64,000 nt of DNA from a bacterium M00.F.Ca.ET.205.01.1.1. GTDB lineage: Bacteria > Pseudomonadota > Alphaproteobacteria > Rhizobiales > Rhizobiaceae. The position numbers were made by a program, and so were the translations under genes. Shown here in pieces: positions 8,377 to 17,918 of this stretch. Numbering within the stretch: position 1 is the stretch's first letter; the number at the start of each line of letters is the position of its first letter. The notes below the pieces were generated by a model. That model saw only the letters and a list, made by a program, of their open reading frames with translations. It ran no database searches and was not told the origin of the DNA. The stretch is from positions 324,031 through 388,030 of the forward strand of contig SRUQ01000004.1 in NCBI GenBank assembly GCA_004791255.1, in the 5' to 3' direction.

Positions 8377-9567
8377 ATGGCTGGGTTCACCCACCTCTTT
8401 ATTCCAGGACCCACCAACATTCCGGAGCAGGTCCGGCAAGCGATGAACCTGCCGATGGAGGATATGCGCGCCGGGTCGTTCCCCGATTTCACGCTGCCGC
8501 TGTTCGAAGACATCAAGTCGGTCTTCAAGAACGAAACCGGCCGCGTCTTCATCTACCCGTCGTCCGGCACCGGCGCCTGGGAAGCGGCGATGACCAATGT
8601 TCTGAGCCCCGGCGACCGCGTGCTGATGTCGCGATTCGGCCAATTCTCGCATCTGTGGGTCGACATGGCCGAGCGCCTCGGCTTCGAGGTGGACGTCATC
8701 GACTGCGAATGGGGGACCGGCGTGCCGCTGGAGCTCTACGCGGAAAAACTGACGGCCGACAAGACCCACCGCATCAAGGCTGTCTTCTGCACCCAGAACG
8801 AGACCGCTACCGGCGTCACCAGCGATGTCGCCGGCTGCCGCGCCGCGCTCGACGCCGCCAACCACCCGGCCCTGCTCTTCGTCGACGGTGTCTCGTCGAT
8901 CGGATCGATCGACTTCCGCCAGGAGGAATGGGGCGTCGACTGCGCCGTCAGCGGCTCGCAGAAGGGCTTCATGATGCCGGCCGGCCTCGGCTTCCTGTCG
9001 GTCAGCCAGAAGGCGCTTGCCGCGTCGCGGCTCGCCACTCACCGGCGCTGCTACTTCTCCTTCGAGGACATGATCCGCGCCAACGATGCCGGCTATTTCC
9101 CCTACACGCCGGCAACGCAGCTGTTGCGCGGCCTGCGCGCCTCGCTCGACCTGATCACCGAGGAAGGGCTGGACAACATCTTCGCCCGCCACCATCGGCT
9201 TGGCGAAGGCGTGCGCAAGGCGGTCGACGCCTGGGGCCTGAAGCTGTGCGCCAAGGCGCCGAAATGGCAGTCCGATACGGTCAGCGCCATCCTGGTGCCG
9301 GAAGGCATCGACAGCGCCGACGTCGTCAAAAAGGCCTACCAGAAGTACCAGACCTCGCTCGGCGGCGGCCTCAACAAGGTGATGGGCAAGGTGTTCCGCA
9401 TCGGCCATCTCGGCTGGCTGAACGAAGTGATGGTGCTGGCCTCGCTGTCGGCGGCCGAGCTGGCGCTTCTCGACTGCGGCGTCAAGCTGGCGCCGGGTTC
9501 CGGTGTCGGCGCCGCGATCGCGCATTTCCGCCGCTCGCAACAGCCCGTCATCGCCGAAGCCGCCTGA
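8377..9567 (+). CDS. sgaA: Serine--glyoxylate aminotransferase
   Basis: PLP enzyme converting serine plus glyoxylate to hydroxypyruvate plus glycine, a key serine-cycle step (396 aa). It is a class V aminotransferase with FIPGPTNIP at the N-terminus, SSGTGAWEA for the cofactor phosphate, Asp170 in FVDGVSSIGS, and the PLP lysine at 196 in SGSQKGFMMP. A strong GGAGGA site fixes the ATG at 8377; a longer frame from 8287 adds 30 unlikely residues. It is the first gene of the serine-cycle block and lies 14 bases ahead of the malyl-CoA lyase gene. Confidence 0.95.
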   Translation: MAGFTHLFIPGPTNIPEQVRQAMNLPMEDMRAGSFPDFTLPLFEDIKSVFKNETGRVFIYPSSGTGAWEAAMTNVLSPGDRVLMSRFGQFSHLWVDMAERLGFEVDVIDCEWGTGVPLELYAEKLTADKTHRIKAVFCTQNETATGVTSDVAGCRAALDAANHPALLFVDGVSSIGSIDFRQEEWGVDCAVSGSQKGFMMPAGLGFLSVSQKALAASRLATHRRCYFSFEDMIRANDAGYFPYTPATQLLRGLRASLDLITEEGLDNIFARHHRLGEGVRKAVDAWGLKLCAKAPKWQSDTVSAILVPEGIDSADVVKKAYQKYQTSLGGGLNKVMGKVFRIGHLGWLNEVMVLASLSAAELALLDCGVKLAPGSGVGAAIAHFRRSQQPVIAEAA

Positions 9568-9581
9568 TCCAGGAGCGCCAC

Positions 9582-10547
9582 ATGAGCCACACCATCAACC
9601 ATCTGAAGAAACTTCGGCTGCAGCGCAGCGAACTGGCGGTTCCCGGTTCCAGCCCGGAGATGATCGACAAGGCGGCCAACAGCGCCGCTGACTTCATCTT
9701 CCTCGACATCGAGGACGCCGTGGCGCCGCCGGACAAGGAACGCGCCCGCAAGAACATCATCCAGGCGCTCAACGACATCGACTGGCACGCCAAGGGCAAG
9801 ACCGTGTCGGTGCGCATCAACGGCCTCGACACGCATTACATGTACCGCGACGTGGTCGATGTGATGGAACAGGCCGGCGACAAGCTCGACACGATCCTGG
9901 TGCCGAAGGTCGGCGTGCCGGCCGACCTCTACATGGTCGAGGCCATGGTCAACCAGATCGAGATGGCCAAGGGTTACAAGACCCGCGTCGGCCTCGAAGC
10001 CCTGATCGAGACTGCACTCGGCATGGCCAATGTCGAGGCCATCGCTGCGACACCCGGACGGCTGGAAGCCATGCATTTCGGCGTCGCCGACTATGCCGCG
10101 AGTTGCAAGGCGCGCACCGTCAACATTGGCGGCCTCAATCCCGACTATCCCGGCGACCAGTGGCATTTCGCTTTGTCGCGGATGACCGTCGCCTGCCGCG
10201 CCTATGGCCTGCGCGCCATTGACGGGCCGTTCGGCGATTTCTCCGACCCGGAGGGCTACATCGCCGGCGCACGGCGTGCCGCGGCACTCGGCATCGAAGG
10301 CAAATGGGCGATCCACCCCTCGCAGATCGCGCTCGCCAACGACGTCTTCTCGCCGCCGGAAAAGGAAGTCACCCGCGCCAGGCGCATCCTCGAAGTGCTG
10401 AAAGAGGCGGAGGCCGCCGGCAAGGGCGCGGCCGCGCTCGACGGCAAGATGATCGACGCCGCTTCGGAGCGCATGGCGCGCAACGTGCTGGTCGTCAACG
10501 AGGCGATCGAACGCGCTGGCCAGGCCCGCGTCGCCACGACTGTTTAG
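9582..10547 (+). CDS. mcl: L-malyl-CoA/beta-methylmalyl-CoA lyase (CitE-like)
   Basis: Mg2+-dependent lyase splitting malyl-CoA into acetyl-CoA and glyoxylate (321 aa). It belongs to the HpcH/HpaI-CitE barrel family, with the opening [10 protein letters not shown] at 41-50, the CoA-site Arg78 in SVRIN, metal-ligand candidates Glu139/Glu143 in LEALIET, and Asp170 in FGVADYAAS. The ATG at 9582 follows an AGGAG site. It lies between the aminotransferase and the malate-CoA ligase genes with gaps of 14 and 10 bases, so the same transcript makes the enzymes that form and cleave malyl-CoA. Confidence 0.93.
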   Translation: MSHTINHLKKLRLQRSELAVPGSSPEMIDKAANSAADFIFLDIEDAVAPPDKERARKNIIQALNDIDWHAKGKTVSVRINGLDTHYMYRDVVDVMEQAGDKLDTILVPKVGVPADLYMVEAMVNQIEMAKGYKTRVGLEALIETALGMANVEAIAATPGRLEAMHFGVADYAASCKARTVNIGGLNPDYPGDQWHFALSRMTVACRAYGLRAIDGPFGDFSDPEGYIAGARRAAALGIEGKWAIHPSQIALANDVFSPPEKEVTRARRILEVLKEAEAAGKGAAALDGKMIDAASERMARNVLVVNEAIERAGQARVATTV

Positions 10548-10557
10548 GGAGGACAAG

Positions 10558-11742
10558 ATGGATATCCACGAATACCAGGCCAAGGAACTGCTCGCCCGCC
10601 ATGGCGTGCATGTGCCGCTCGGCGGCCTTGCCTACAGCCCCGAACAGGCGACGTACCGGGCACGCGAAATCGGCGGCAGTAAATGGGTGCTCAAGGCGCA
10701 GGTTCATTCCGGCGCTCGCGGCAAGGCCGGCGGCATCAAGCTGTGCACCAATGACGAGGAGATATCCAACGCCGCCGAGGCGATGCTGGGGCGCAAGCTG
10801 GTGACCCAGCAGACCGGTCCGCGCGGCAAGCTGATCTCGCGCCTCTATCTCGAGGAAGCCGTCGACATCGCGCAGGAGCTTTATGTCGGCTTCGTTCTCG
10901 ACCGCAAGGAAGAGCGCGTCATGATCGTGGCGTCGGCCGCCGGCGGCATGGAGATCGAGGAGATCGCCGAGAAGGCGCCGGATTCGATCATCCGCGCCAC
11001 GGTCGATCCGGGCGTTGGCATGCAGCGTTTCCAGGCGCGCGAAATCGCCTTCGGGCTCGGCCTCGACCACAACCTGATCGGCAAGGCGACCGAAACCATC
11101 TTCAGCTGCTACCAGGTGTTCCGCGACTATGACGCCTCGATGCTGGAGATCAATCCGCTGGTGGTGACCCGCGACGGCAACCTCGTCGCGCTCGACGCCA
11201 AGATGTCGTTCGACGAGAACGCGTTGTTCCGGCGCCCCGAAATCTCCGAACTGCGCGACAAGAGCCAGGAAGACCCGCGCGAGACCTTCGCCAGCGACCG
11301 CGGCCTCTCCTATGTCGGCCTCGACGGCAATATCGGCTGCATCATCAACGGCGCCGGCCTCGCCATGGCGACCATGGACATGATCAAGATCGCCGGCGGC
11401 GAACCGGCCAACTTCCTCGACATCGGCGGCGGCGCCTCGCCCGAGCGGGTGGCGAAATCGTTCCGCGCCGTGCTCGGCGACAAGAATGTCGAGACCATCC
11501 TGGTCAACATCTTTGCCGGCATCAACCGCTGCGACTGGGTCGCGGAGGGCGTCATCAAGGCCATCCGCGAAGTCGGCGTCACCGTGCCGCTGGTGGTGCG
11601 GCTCTCCGGCACCAAGGTCGAGGAAGGACGCAAGATCCTGGCTGAATCAGGCGAAGCGGTGATCGTCGCCGACACGCTGGCCGAAGCCGCCGAAAAGGCC
11701 GTCGCCGCCTGGCGTGCGGCCAAGAAGAAAAAAGCAGCCTAG
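10558..11742 (+). CDS. mtkA: Malate--CoA ligase subunit beta (malate thiokinase)
   Basis: ATP-grasp subunit of the enzyme that forms malyl-CoA from malate, CoA and ATP (394 aa). It resembles SucC: the start [17 protein letters not shown], the ATP-binding half (about 1-235), and the CoA-ligase half with NINPLV-like EINPLV and the phosphohistidine-loop partner GGGASPE. GGGAGGA lies just before the ATG. Adjacency to malyl-CoA lyase and serine-glyoxylate aminotransferase favours malate-CoA ligase over succinyl-CoA synthetase. Confidence 0.92.
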   Translation: MDIHEYQAKELLARHGVHVPLGGLAYSPEQATYRAREIGGSKWVLKAQVHSGARGKAGGIKLCTNDEEISNAAEAMLGRKLVTQQTGPRGKLISRLYLEEAVDIAQELYVGFVLDRKEERVMIVASAAGGMEIEEIAEKAPDSIIRATVDPGVGMQRFQAREIAFGLGLDHNLIGKATETIFSCYQVFRDYDASMLEINPLVVTRDGNLVALDAKMSFDENALFRRPEISELRDKSQEDPRETFASDRGLSYVGLDGNIGCIINGAGLAMATMDMIKIAGGEPANFLDIGGGASPERVAKSFRAVLGDKNVETILVNIFAGINRCDWVAEGVIKAIREVGVTVPLVVRLSGTKVEEGRKILAESGEAVIVADTLAEAAEKAVAAWRAAKKKKAA

Positions 11743-11751
11743 AGCCGGATG

Positions 11752-11776
11752 ATTTCAGGTCGAATCGACCTGAAAT
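11752..11776. repeat. Perfect 25-base palindrome in the mtkA-mtkB gap
   Basis: ATTTCAGGTCGA, one central A, then the exact complement TCGACCTGAAAT. The 12-base arms could form a cruciform or an RNA hairpin just after the mtkA stop. It lies 29 bases before a second, larger REP palindrome. Similar AT/GC mosaic palindromes are scattered in rhizobial intergenic DNA. Confidence 0.7.
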
Positions 11777-11804
11777 CTGAATCCGTCTCTAAATTCAAAC
11801 AGAT

Positions 11805-11855
11805 AGAGCATGATGTCGTCCGAAAACCGCTTCACACTTTTCGGCATCATGCTCT
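11805..11855. repeat. REP-type palindromic element
   Basis: A 51-base interrupted palindrome. The outer arms AGAGCATGATG and CATCATGCTCT are exact complements, and inner arms CCGAAAA and TTTTCGG flank the loop. The AGAGCATGATG-CCGAAAA pattern is a common rhizobial extragenic repeat. Its right arm ends five bases before the GGGAGGT ribosome site of mtkB, so folding of the transcript could expose or hide that site and may tune alpha to beta subunit ratio. Confidence 0.75.
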
Positions 11856-11870
11856 AGGGAGGTCGAAAAA

Positions 11871-12770
11871 ATGGCAATTCTGCTCAATCGCAGCACACGG
11901 GTCATCGTCCAGGGCTTCACCGGCAAGATCGGCAGCTTCCACGCCGAGGACATGAAGCGCTACGGCACCAAGCTTGTTGGCGGCGTGACGCCCGGCAAGG
12001 GCGGCCAGACCCACCTTGGCCTGCCCATCTTCAACACCGTCAAGGGTGCCGTGCGCGAAACCCGCGCCGAAGCAAGCATCGTCTTCGTGCCGCCGCCCTT
12101 CGCCGCCGATTCGATCATGGAAGCGGCCGATGCCGGCATCAAGCTTTGCGTCTGCATTACCGACGGCATCCCGTCGCAGGACATGATGCAGGTCAAGCGC
12201 TACATGATGCGCTACCGCTTCGAGGACCGCATGCGGCTGGTCGGGCCGAACTGCGCCGGCGTCATCACGCCCGGACAGGCGCTGATGGGCATCATGCCCG
12301 GCAACATCTATCTCCCCGGCCGCGTCGGCATTGTCGGCCGCTCCGGCACGCTCGGCTACGAGGCCGCCTCGCAGATGAAGGCGCTCGGCATCGGTGTGTC
12401 GACCAGCGTCGGCATTGGCGGCGATCCGATCAACGGTTCTTCGTTCAAGGACATCCTGAAGCTCTTCGAACACGACGATGAGACCGATGCCGTGGTGATG
12501 ATCGGCGAGATCGGCGGGCCCCAGGAAGCCGAAGCCGCACTCTGGGCGCGCGACAACATGCGCAAGCCGCTGATCGCCTACATCGCGGGCTTGTCCGCGC
12601 CGAAGGGCCGCCGCATGGGCCATGCCGGCGCGATCATCTCGGCCTTCGGCGAGTCGGCGCAGGAAAAGGTCGAGATCCTGAAGGAAGCCGGCGTCGTTAT
12701 CGTGCCGACACCCGCCTCGTTCGGCGAGGTCGTGGCCGACACGCTGGCGCGGACCAAGAAGGCGGCGTGA
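11871..12770 (+). CDS. mtkB: Malate--CoA ligase subunit alpha
   Basis: CoA-binding subunit of malate thiokinase (299 aa). Like SucD it opens with a Rossmann CoA-binding domain (VQGFTGKIGSFHA), then VGPNCAGVI, GIVGRSGTLGYE and the catalytic phosphohistidine His251 in MGHAGAIIS. It partners MtkA across a 128-base gap holding two palindromes. The ATG at 11871 follows GGGAGGT. The hydroxypyruvate reductase gene starts 77 bases on. Confidence 0.93.
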   Translation: MAILLNRSTRVIVQGFTGKIGSFHAEDMKRYGTKLVGGVTPGKGGQTHLGLPIFNTVKGAVRETRAEASIVFVPPPFAADSIMEAADAGIKLCVCITDGIPSQDMMQVKRYMMRYRFEDRMRLVGPNCAGVITPGQALMGIMPGNIYLPGRVGIVGRSGTLGYEAASQMKALGIGVSTSVGIGGDPINGSSFKDILKLFEHDDETDAVVMIGEIGGPQEAEAALWARDNMRKPLIAYIAGLSAPKGRRMGHAGAIISAFGESAQEKVEILKEAGVVIVPTPASFGEVVADTLARTKKAA

Positions 12771-12847
12771 CGGCCGCATAGTCCGCAAATGTGAAGTCCA
12801 GGTCGGCGCAGGCACCGCGGCGACCCCCTTGATCGGCGAGAAGTCAG

Positions 12848-13816
12848 ATGAAACCACGTTTGATTGTCACCCGCAGATGGCCGGCCGCCGTCGAAGCGAT
12901 CCTTGCCGACCGCTTCGACACGACGCTCAACGCCAGCGATACGCCACTGAGCGCCGACGCCATGACATCGGCCTTCGCCGATTATGACGCGATCCTGGCA
13001 ACGGTCAGCGACCGCTTGCCTGTCGCGGTGTTTCCCGAGAACCCTGCCCGGACCCGCATCATCGCCAATTTCGGCGTCGGCTTCAGCCATATCGACGTCG
13101 CGGCCGCCCGCGACCGTGAGATCGTGGTGACCAACACGCCGGGCGTGCTGACCGATTGCACGGCCGATCTGGCGCTTAGCCTGATGTTGGCTGTCGCGCG
13201 CCGGACCGGCGAAGGCGAGCGCCAGTTGCGGGCCGGAGAATGGCGCGGCTGGTCGCCGACCCACATGGCCGGCGCCAAGGTATCGGGCAAGACCCTGGGC
13301 ATTGTCGGCATGGGGCGCATCGGCAAGGCGACGGCCAGGCGCGCGCATTTCGGTTTCGGCATGAGGATCGTCTTCTTCAATCGCTCGCCGGTCGATGATG
13401 ACGAGACGCGCGCCATGGGCGCCGTGCAGATGCAGACTCTGGAAGGATTGCTCACGGCATCCGACTTCGTGTCGCTGCACTGTCCGGGCGGAGCGGAAAA
13501 CCGGCATCTCATCGACGCCCGCAGCTTGCGGCTGATGAGACCCGGCGCCTTCCTCATCAACACGGCGCGCGGCGACGTCGTCGACCAGGATGCCCTGATC
13601 GGTGCGCTGGAAAGGCGAGAGATCGCCGGCGCAGGCCTCGACGTCTTTGCCGACGAGCCGGCCGTTCCGGAGGCGCTGAAGCGATTGGAGAACGTCGTGC
13701 TGCTGCCGCATCTGGGCAGTGCGACCGAGGAAACGCGGGTGGCGATGGGCATGAAGGTGGTGGAGAACCTGACCGCCTTCTTCGAGGGTCGCCCGGTCCC
13801 CGATCGGGTCGCCTGA
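12848..13816 (+). CDS. D-glycerate dehydrogenase / hydroxypyruvate reductase
   Basis: NAD(P)H-dependent reduction of hydroxypyruvate to D-glycerate, the serine-cycle step after the aminotransferase (322 aa). It is a D-2-hydroxyacid dehydrogenase with the dinucleotide loop GMGRIG at 154-159 and the catalytic triad Arg241 (NTARGD), Glu270 (FADEP) and His288 (LPHLGSAT). A GAGAAG site precedes the ATG. Position within the block supports hydroxypyruvate over other 2-oxo acids, though glyoxylate reduction is also possible in this family. Confidence 0.92.
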   Translation: MKPRLIVTRRWPAAVEAILADRFDTTLNASDTPLSADAMTSAFADYDAILATVSDRLPVAVFPENPARTRIIANFGVGFSHIDVAAARDREIVVTNTPGVLTDCTADLALSLMLAVARRTGEGERQLRAGEWRGWSPTHMAGAKVSGKTLGIVGMGRIGKATARRAHFGFGMRIVFFNRSPVDDDETRAMGAVQMQTLEGLLTASDFVSLHCPGGAENRHLIDARSLRLMRPGAFLINTARGDVVDQDALIGALERREIAGAGLDVFADEPAVPEALKRLENVVLLPHLGSATEETRVAMGMKVVENLTAFFEGRPVPDRVA

Positions 13817-13884
13817 CAGCCGGCGCCACCCTCGATTCAGGACGCGGCTGCAATTGCAATCGATGCGGACGAGGAAAAGCGGCT

Positions 13885-16560
13885 TTGGAACAGAGCAGAC
13901 GCATCAAGTTTCGCGAGGACGAGCGCAGTCTGTTGTTGCGCCTGCTGCTTCAGGTCGCGAGCGCGCGCGAGCCCGAGATCGCCGCCGTTCTGAGTGGACG
14001 CAGGTCCCTCGCATCCCTCGGCGCGGAGCAGCGCATCCCGGCGCTTCAGGCGAGCGGCGTCTGGTTCCAGTTGCTGGCCATTGCCGACGAGCTGCTTGCC
14101 ATGCGGGCGCGCCGCGAGCTGGAACAAGGCGCGGGTGTCGACGACGTGCCCGGCTCCTTCGCCAGCGCGATCGCGCAGATGGCGGCGAACGGCCACTCGG
14201 CTGGCGAAGTCCAGGCGCGGCTCGATGATCTGTGCGTCGGCCCGACCATGACCGCGCACCCGACGGAGGCCAAACGCGTCACGGTGCTGGAGATCCACCG
14301 CCGTATCTATCGCAAGCTGACCGAGCTCGACCAGCCGCGCTGGGCGCCGCGCGAACGCGACCTGCTGGTGGCCGATCTGGAAAGCGAGATCGAGCTTCTG
14401 TGGATGACGGGCGAGTTGCGGCTGGAGCGGCCGACGGTCGAACGCGAAATCGCCTGGGGCCTGCATTTCTTTCGCGAAGTCATCTTCGAGGCGACGCCGC
14501 AGCTCTATGGCAAGCTGCAAGGCGCCTTCGAGCGCCACTATCCCGGCGAGCCGATCCGAATTCCCTCCTTCATGCGCTATGCCTCGTGGATCGGCGGCGA
14601 CCGCGACGGCAATCCAAATGTGACGGCCGCCGTCACCGCCCATGCCATGGCCGAGTACCGCAACACCGCCATAGGCTGGTATCTGGCGCAGGTGCAGCGG
14701 CTTGTGACCGTGCTCAGCGCCAGCTCGAACGTCATCGACGTGCCCGCGAGTTTCAAGCCGGTGCTGCAAACGGCGCTCGATAGAAGCGGACAGGCTGCCG
14801 AGATTGCCGCCCGCAACCCTGACGAACCACTTCGCCAGTTCGCTTCGGCGTTGCTTGCCCGGCTGGAGGCGACGCGAGACGGCGGTGCGGCTGCGTACCT
14901 CTCGGCAGAGCCGTTTCGTGCCGATCTGAACGCGCTCTCTTCAGTTCTCGAAGCAATCGGCGGACGCGCGGTGGCCAGGCGTTTCGTCCAGCCCTTGCTC
15001 TGGCAGGTCGGCAGCTTTGGCTTCCGCACGGTCTCGCTCGACGTCAGGCAGAACTCCACGGTCGTCAACCGGGTGCTGGCCGAGCTGTTCGCGCTGACAG
15101 ATCCCGCCGATCCGGTCGCGGCCGGCACGCCGCAATGGTCGGCGCGCATTCGCAAAGCCATCAGCGAAGGCGAGCGGCTGGAGATTGACAGTGGCCGGCT
15201 GTCGCCGGAGGCAAGCGAACTGCTTTCGACATTCTCCGTCATCGCCAAGCCGAGCTCGGATGCCGACGCTGTCGGCTCTTTCGTTCTCTCGATGACCCGC
15301 TCGGTCGACGATCTGCTCGCGGTCTATCTGCTGGCGCAACATTGCGGACTTTCAACCGCGCCCAACGGCGGCACGATCAGGCTGCGGATCGTGCCCTTGT
15401 TCGAGACCATCGCCGACCTGCAGGCGGCGCCTGGCATATTGAACGGATTGCTCGACGTCTCGCTGGTGCGGCGCACGGTGCGGGATTTTGGCGCGCGCCA
15501 GGAAATCATGCTTGGCTATTCGGATTCCAACAAGGACGGCGGTTTCCTGGCCTCCAACTGGGAGCTGGCAAAGGCGCAAAAGCGCCTGGCGGCCGTCGGC
15601 CGCAAGCACAAGGTCAGGATCAGCTTCTTTCACGGTCGCGGCGGCTCCGTCAGTCGTGGCGGCGCGCCGACCGGCCGGGCGATCGCGGCGCAGCCGCAAG
15701 GCACCGTCGCCGGCACCATGCGGGTAACCGAACAGGGCGAGGTCGTATCGTCGAAATTCGCCAATCGCGGCACCGGCCTCAACCAGCTCGAGATTCTCGC
15801 CGCTGCCGTGCTGGCCCACAGTGCCGGATCGCCGGGCGATGCCGAGACGAAGCAAACGCCTGAGTTCGACGAAGCGCTGGAAGCGCTGGCGGGCATGTCG
15901 CAGGCATCCTATGCGACGCTGATGGCCGAGCCCGGCTTTCTCGACTATTTCAACCAGGCGAGCCCGGTCGCGGAACTGGCGCTGCTGAAGATGGGCTCGC
16001 GGCCGGATCGTCGTTTCGGCGCCAAAGGCATTGCCGATTTGCGCGCCATTCCCTGGGTGTTCGCCTGGAGCCAGAACCGCCATCTGTTGACCGGCTGGTA
16101 TGGCATCGGCAGTGCGCTCAGTTCCTTCGTCACGGTGCGCGGCGAGGCCGGGCGCGAGCTTCTGGCGCACATGTTCGAACACTCGCGCTTCTTCCGCCTG
16201 ATCGTTGACGAAGCCGAAAAGACGCTTTACCAGGCCGACATGGAGATCGCGCGGCTCTATGCCGGCCTGGTGTCTGACAGGGATGCGGCCCAAAGAATCT
16301 ACGCCCGCATCGCCGCCGAATACGAGCTGACGCGGCGCCTGATCGGCGACCTCACCGGAGGCGATCTTTCCGCGCGCTTTCCTATGTTCAAGCGGCGTTG
16401 CGACAGTTTGCGACGCCAGATGGACGACATCCACCGCCTGCAGGTCGACCTGCTGCGCGAGGTCAGGAAAAACGCCGGCACGGCGGATCAAAAGCGGGCG
16501 ACCGACGCCCTGCTTGTGTCGATCAATTGCATCTCGGCGGGGCTGGGGTGGACGGGGTAG
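13885..16560 (+). CDS. ppc: Phosphoenolpyruvate carboxylase
   Basis: Carboxylates PEP with bicarbonate to oxaloacetate, feeding malate to the malyl-CoA branch (891 aa, normal length). The catalytic His125 is in TAHPTEAKR. The second signature with His583 and Arg585 is FHGRGGSVSRGG. GYSDSNKDGG and the C-terminal NCISAGL tail are also present. The start is TTG at 13885, supported by GAGGA eight to ten bases upstream; no in-frame ATG lies near it. It is the last gene of the serine-cycle block. Confidence 0.95.
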   Translation: MEQSRRIKFREDERSLLLRLLLQVASAREPEIAAVLSGRRSLASLGAEQRIPALQASGVWFQLLAIADELLAMRARRELEQGAGVDDVPGSFASAIAQMAANGHSAGEVQARLDDLCVGPTMTAHPTEAKRVTVLEIHRRIYRKLTELDQPRWAPRERDLLVADLESEIELLWMTGELRLERPTVEREIAWGLHFFREVIFEATPQLYGKLQGAFERHYPGEPIRIPSFMRYASWIGGDRDGNPNVTAAVTAHAMAEYRNTAIGWYLAQVQRLVTVLSASSNVIDVPASFKPVLQTALDRSGQAAEIAARNPDEPLRQFASALLARLEATRDGGAAAYLSAEPFRADLNALSSVLEAIGGRAVARRFVQPLLWQVGSFGFRTVSLDVRQNSTVVNRVLAELFALTDPADPVAAGTPQWSARIRKAISEGERLEIDSGRLSPEASELLSTFSVIAKPSSDADAVGSFVLSMTRSVDDLLAVYLLAQHCGLSTAPNGGTIRLRIVPLFETIADLQAAPGILNGLLDVSLVRRTVRDFGARQEIMLGYSDSNKDGGFLASNWELAKAQKRLAAVGRKHKVRISFFHGRGGSVSRGGAPTGRAIAAQPQGTVAGTMRVTEQGEVVSSKFANRGTGLNQLEILAAAVLAHSAGSPGDAETKQTPEFDEALEALAGMSQASYATLMAEPGFLDYFNQASPVAELALLKMGSRPDRRFGAKGIADLRAIPWVFAWSQNRHLLTGWYGIGSALSSFVTVRGEAGRELLAHMFEHSRFFRLIVDEAEKTLYQADMEIARLYAGLVSDRDAAQRIYARIAAEYELTRRLIGDLTGGDLSARFPMFKRRCDSLRRQMDDIHRLQVDLLREVRKNAGTADQKRATDALLVSINCISAGLGWTG

Positions 16561-16582
16561 GCTGGGGGCTGCCGAGCAACTA

Positions 16583-17662
16583 GTGGATGGAATCTAACGC
16601 TTGGTGCCCACGGTACACGACAGCGATCGCGTCCTCGGCGATTACGGCGGCTGATGATCCTCGAACCAGAATGATGACTGGCGTCGCGAGATAGTTCCCA
16701 CCGACGGCAAGGGAAAATGCGATGTCATGACGATGCGCCCATTGTCCGAGCAAGCCTCAAGGAATGCCCACCGCGTCCGACGTGCCTGGTCAGGGTCCGT
16801 GTCGTACCGAAAGCTCCAGTCGGGATATATGCATTGCATCGGCCAATGCATGAGATCGCCGGAAAACACTGCCCCTATGCCTCGAGATCTCAGGCCGATG
16901 GCTACGTGCCCCGGGGTGTGGCCCGGCGTCGGCTCCAGCCACACTTCGCCATCGAGTTCATAATCCATATCGACAAGCACAGCCCGACCAGCCTCGACGA
17001 TTGGTAGCACATTGTCCTCATAGGTCCGGTCATCGGCATCGCCGGAGGCCGACTGTGCGGCCTCGAACTCGCGCCGCGCCATGATGTAGCGGGCGTTCGG
17101 GAATGTCGGTATCCAACGCCCGTCCACCAATCGTGTGTTCCAGCCGCAATGATCGACATGAAGATGGGTGCACAGCACATAGTCGATCTGCTCGGGAGCA
17201 ACACCTGCATTCGCCAGGCGCTCCAAAAAAGTGCCGTCATTGCGGCGATGCCAATGCGGGAAGTATGCGAACGTCTTGTCGTTGCCGACGCAACTGTCGA
17301 CCAGAATGGTGTGGTGTCCGGTACGGACCAGAAAACTCTGGATGGGAAGAATGAGCTGGCCGGTTGCCGGCGATATCAATCGGGGTTTGAGCCAATGAAG
17401 ATGCGGTTCGAGTGCTTCGTCGGTGCAGTCGGGGAACCATTCCGACGGCGTCTGCAGAGGGTCGCACATCTCCAGAATTCTGGTTACCCAGATATTCCCG
17501 ATTCTCCAATCATCCATTGATGCGATCCTTCTTCGATCGAGGACGGATCGCTAGAGATAACATTTGCGGCCAGATGGCGTCAGACATTTCTCCGATAGGA
17601 GAAGAACGCGCTCGCGATTGGCCGCGCTTACGATCGGGTACCAAGCGTTAGGTCTCAACCAC
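16583..17662. mobile_element. TIR-bounded 1.08-kb unit carrying an MBL gene
   Basis: The left end at 16583-16609 (GTGGATGGAATC then TAACGCTTGGTGCCC) and the right end at 17636-17662, read in complement (GTGGTTGAGACC then TAACGCTTGGTACCC), match at 22 of 27 bases. Each end abuts TA within CTAG (16580-16583 and 17662-17665), as in IS630/Tc1-type insertions, which duplicate TA and favour CTAG. There is no transposase inside, only the MBL-fold gene, so it would be a non-autonomous passenger unit. An IS630 origin is inference. Confidence 0.6.
16642..17517 (-). CDS. MBL-fold metallo-hydrolase
   Basis: Metallo-beta-lactamase-fold hydrolase (291 aa). The dinuclear zinc motif HxHxDH is at 118-123 (THLHVDHCGW), with further ligands in PTPGHTPGH (about 200-204), SGD (about 221) and the C-terminal TSHFP. 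The layout fits the lactonase/glyoxalase-like branch; the substrate cannot be read from the sequence. It has no signal peptide. GAAGGA lies before the ATG at 17517. It is the sole gene of a unit with terminal inverted repeats between ppc and the prophage, so it was probably acquired separately. Confidence 0.88.
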   Translation of the reverse strand: MDDWRIGNIWVTRILEMCDPLQTPSEWFPDCTDEALEPHLHWLKPRLISPATGQLILPIQSFLVRTGHHTILVDSCVGNDKTFAYFPHWHRRNDGTFLERLANAGVAPEQIDYVLCTHLHVDHCGWNTRLVDGRWIPTFPNARYIMARREFEAAQSASGDADDRTYEDNVLPIVEAGRAVLVDMDYELDGEVWLEPTPGHTPGHVAIGLRSRGIGAVFSGDLMHWPMQCIYPDWSFRYDTDPDQARRTRWAFLEACSDNGRIVMTSHFPLPSVGTISRRQSSFWFEDHQPP

Positions 17663-17888
17663 TAGCGCCATGCCTGCGCAATCATCTTCGAGATGACAGA
17701 AAGTCGGCGTCACGAGCCCGCCGCCATTGCCGTTTCATCGCTGTCAGTGACGCGGCATCGCCCGCCCGCGCTGGTTCGCCGGCTGGTTGGAGGCAATTTG
17801 CCAGGAGAGAATGGTGCGGTCGAGATGCACCCGCACCTGTGTGTGCTTTTGAAAACACTGCGCAATTCGGCAAGGGCGCGGATTTTGT

Positions 17889-17917
17889 GGCACAATAGGT
17901 GGCACAATAGGTGGTAC
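17889..17917. repeat. 12-base tandem repeat at prophage left end
   Basis: GGCACAATAGGT occurs twice head to tail (17889-17900, 17901-17912) and is followed by a partial copy (GGTAC). It abuts the late terminator. Short direct repeats near a prophage end could be arm-type integrase sites, but the integrase is not in view. Confidence 0.5.
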
Positions 17918-17918
17918 G

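Noticed and set aside
7561-9540. 659-codon minus-strand frame
   Set aside because: Shadow across the regulator and aminotransferase; crosses a gene boundary and has no domain.
8310-10547. 745-codon plus-strand frame
   Set aside because: Only its last 321 codons, in frame from 9582, are the malyl-CoA lyase; the first part is an Arg-rich shadow of sgaA.
16583-17662. Integron cassette with attC
   Set aside because: The GTTAG-like parts hinted at attC, but ends are simple inverted repeats at TA, with no integrase or cassette array.
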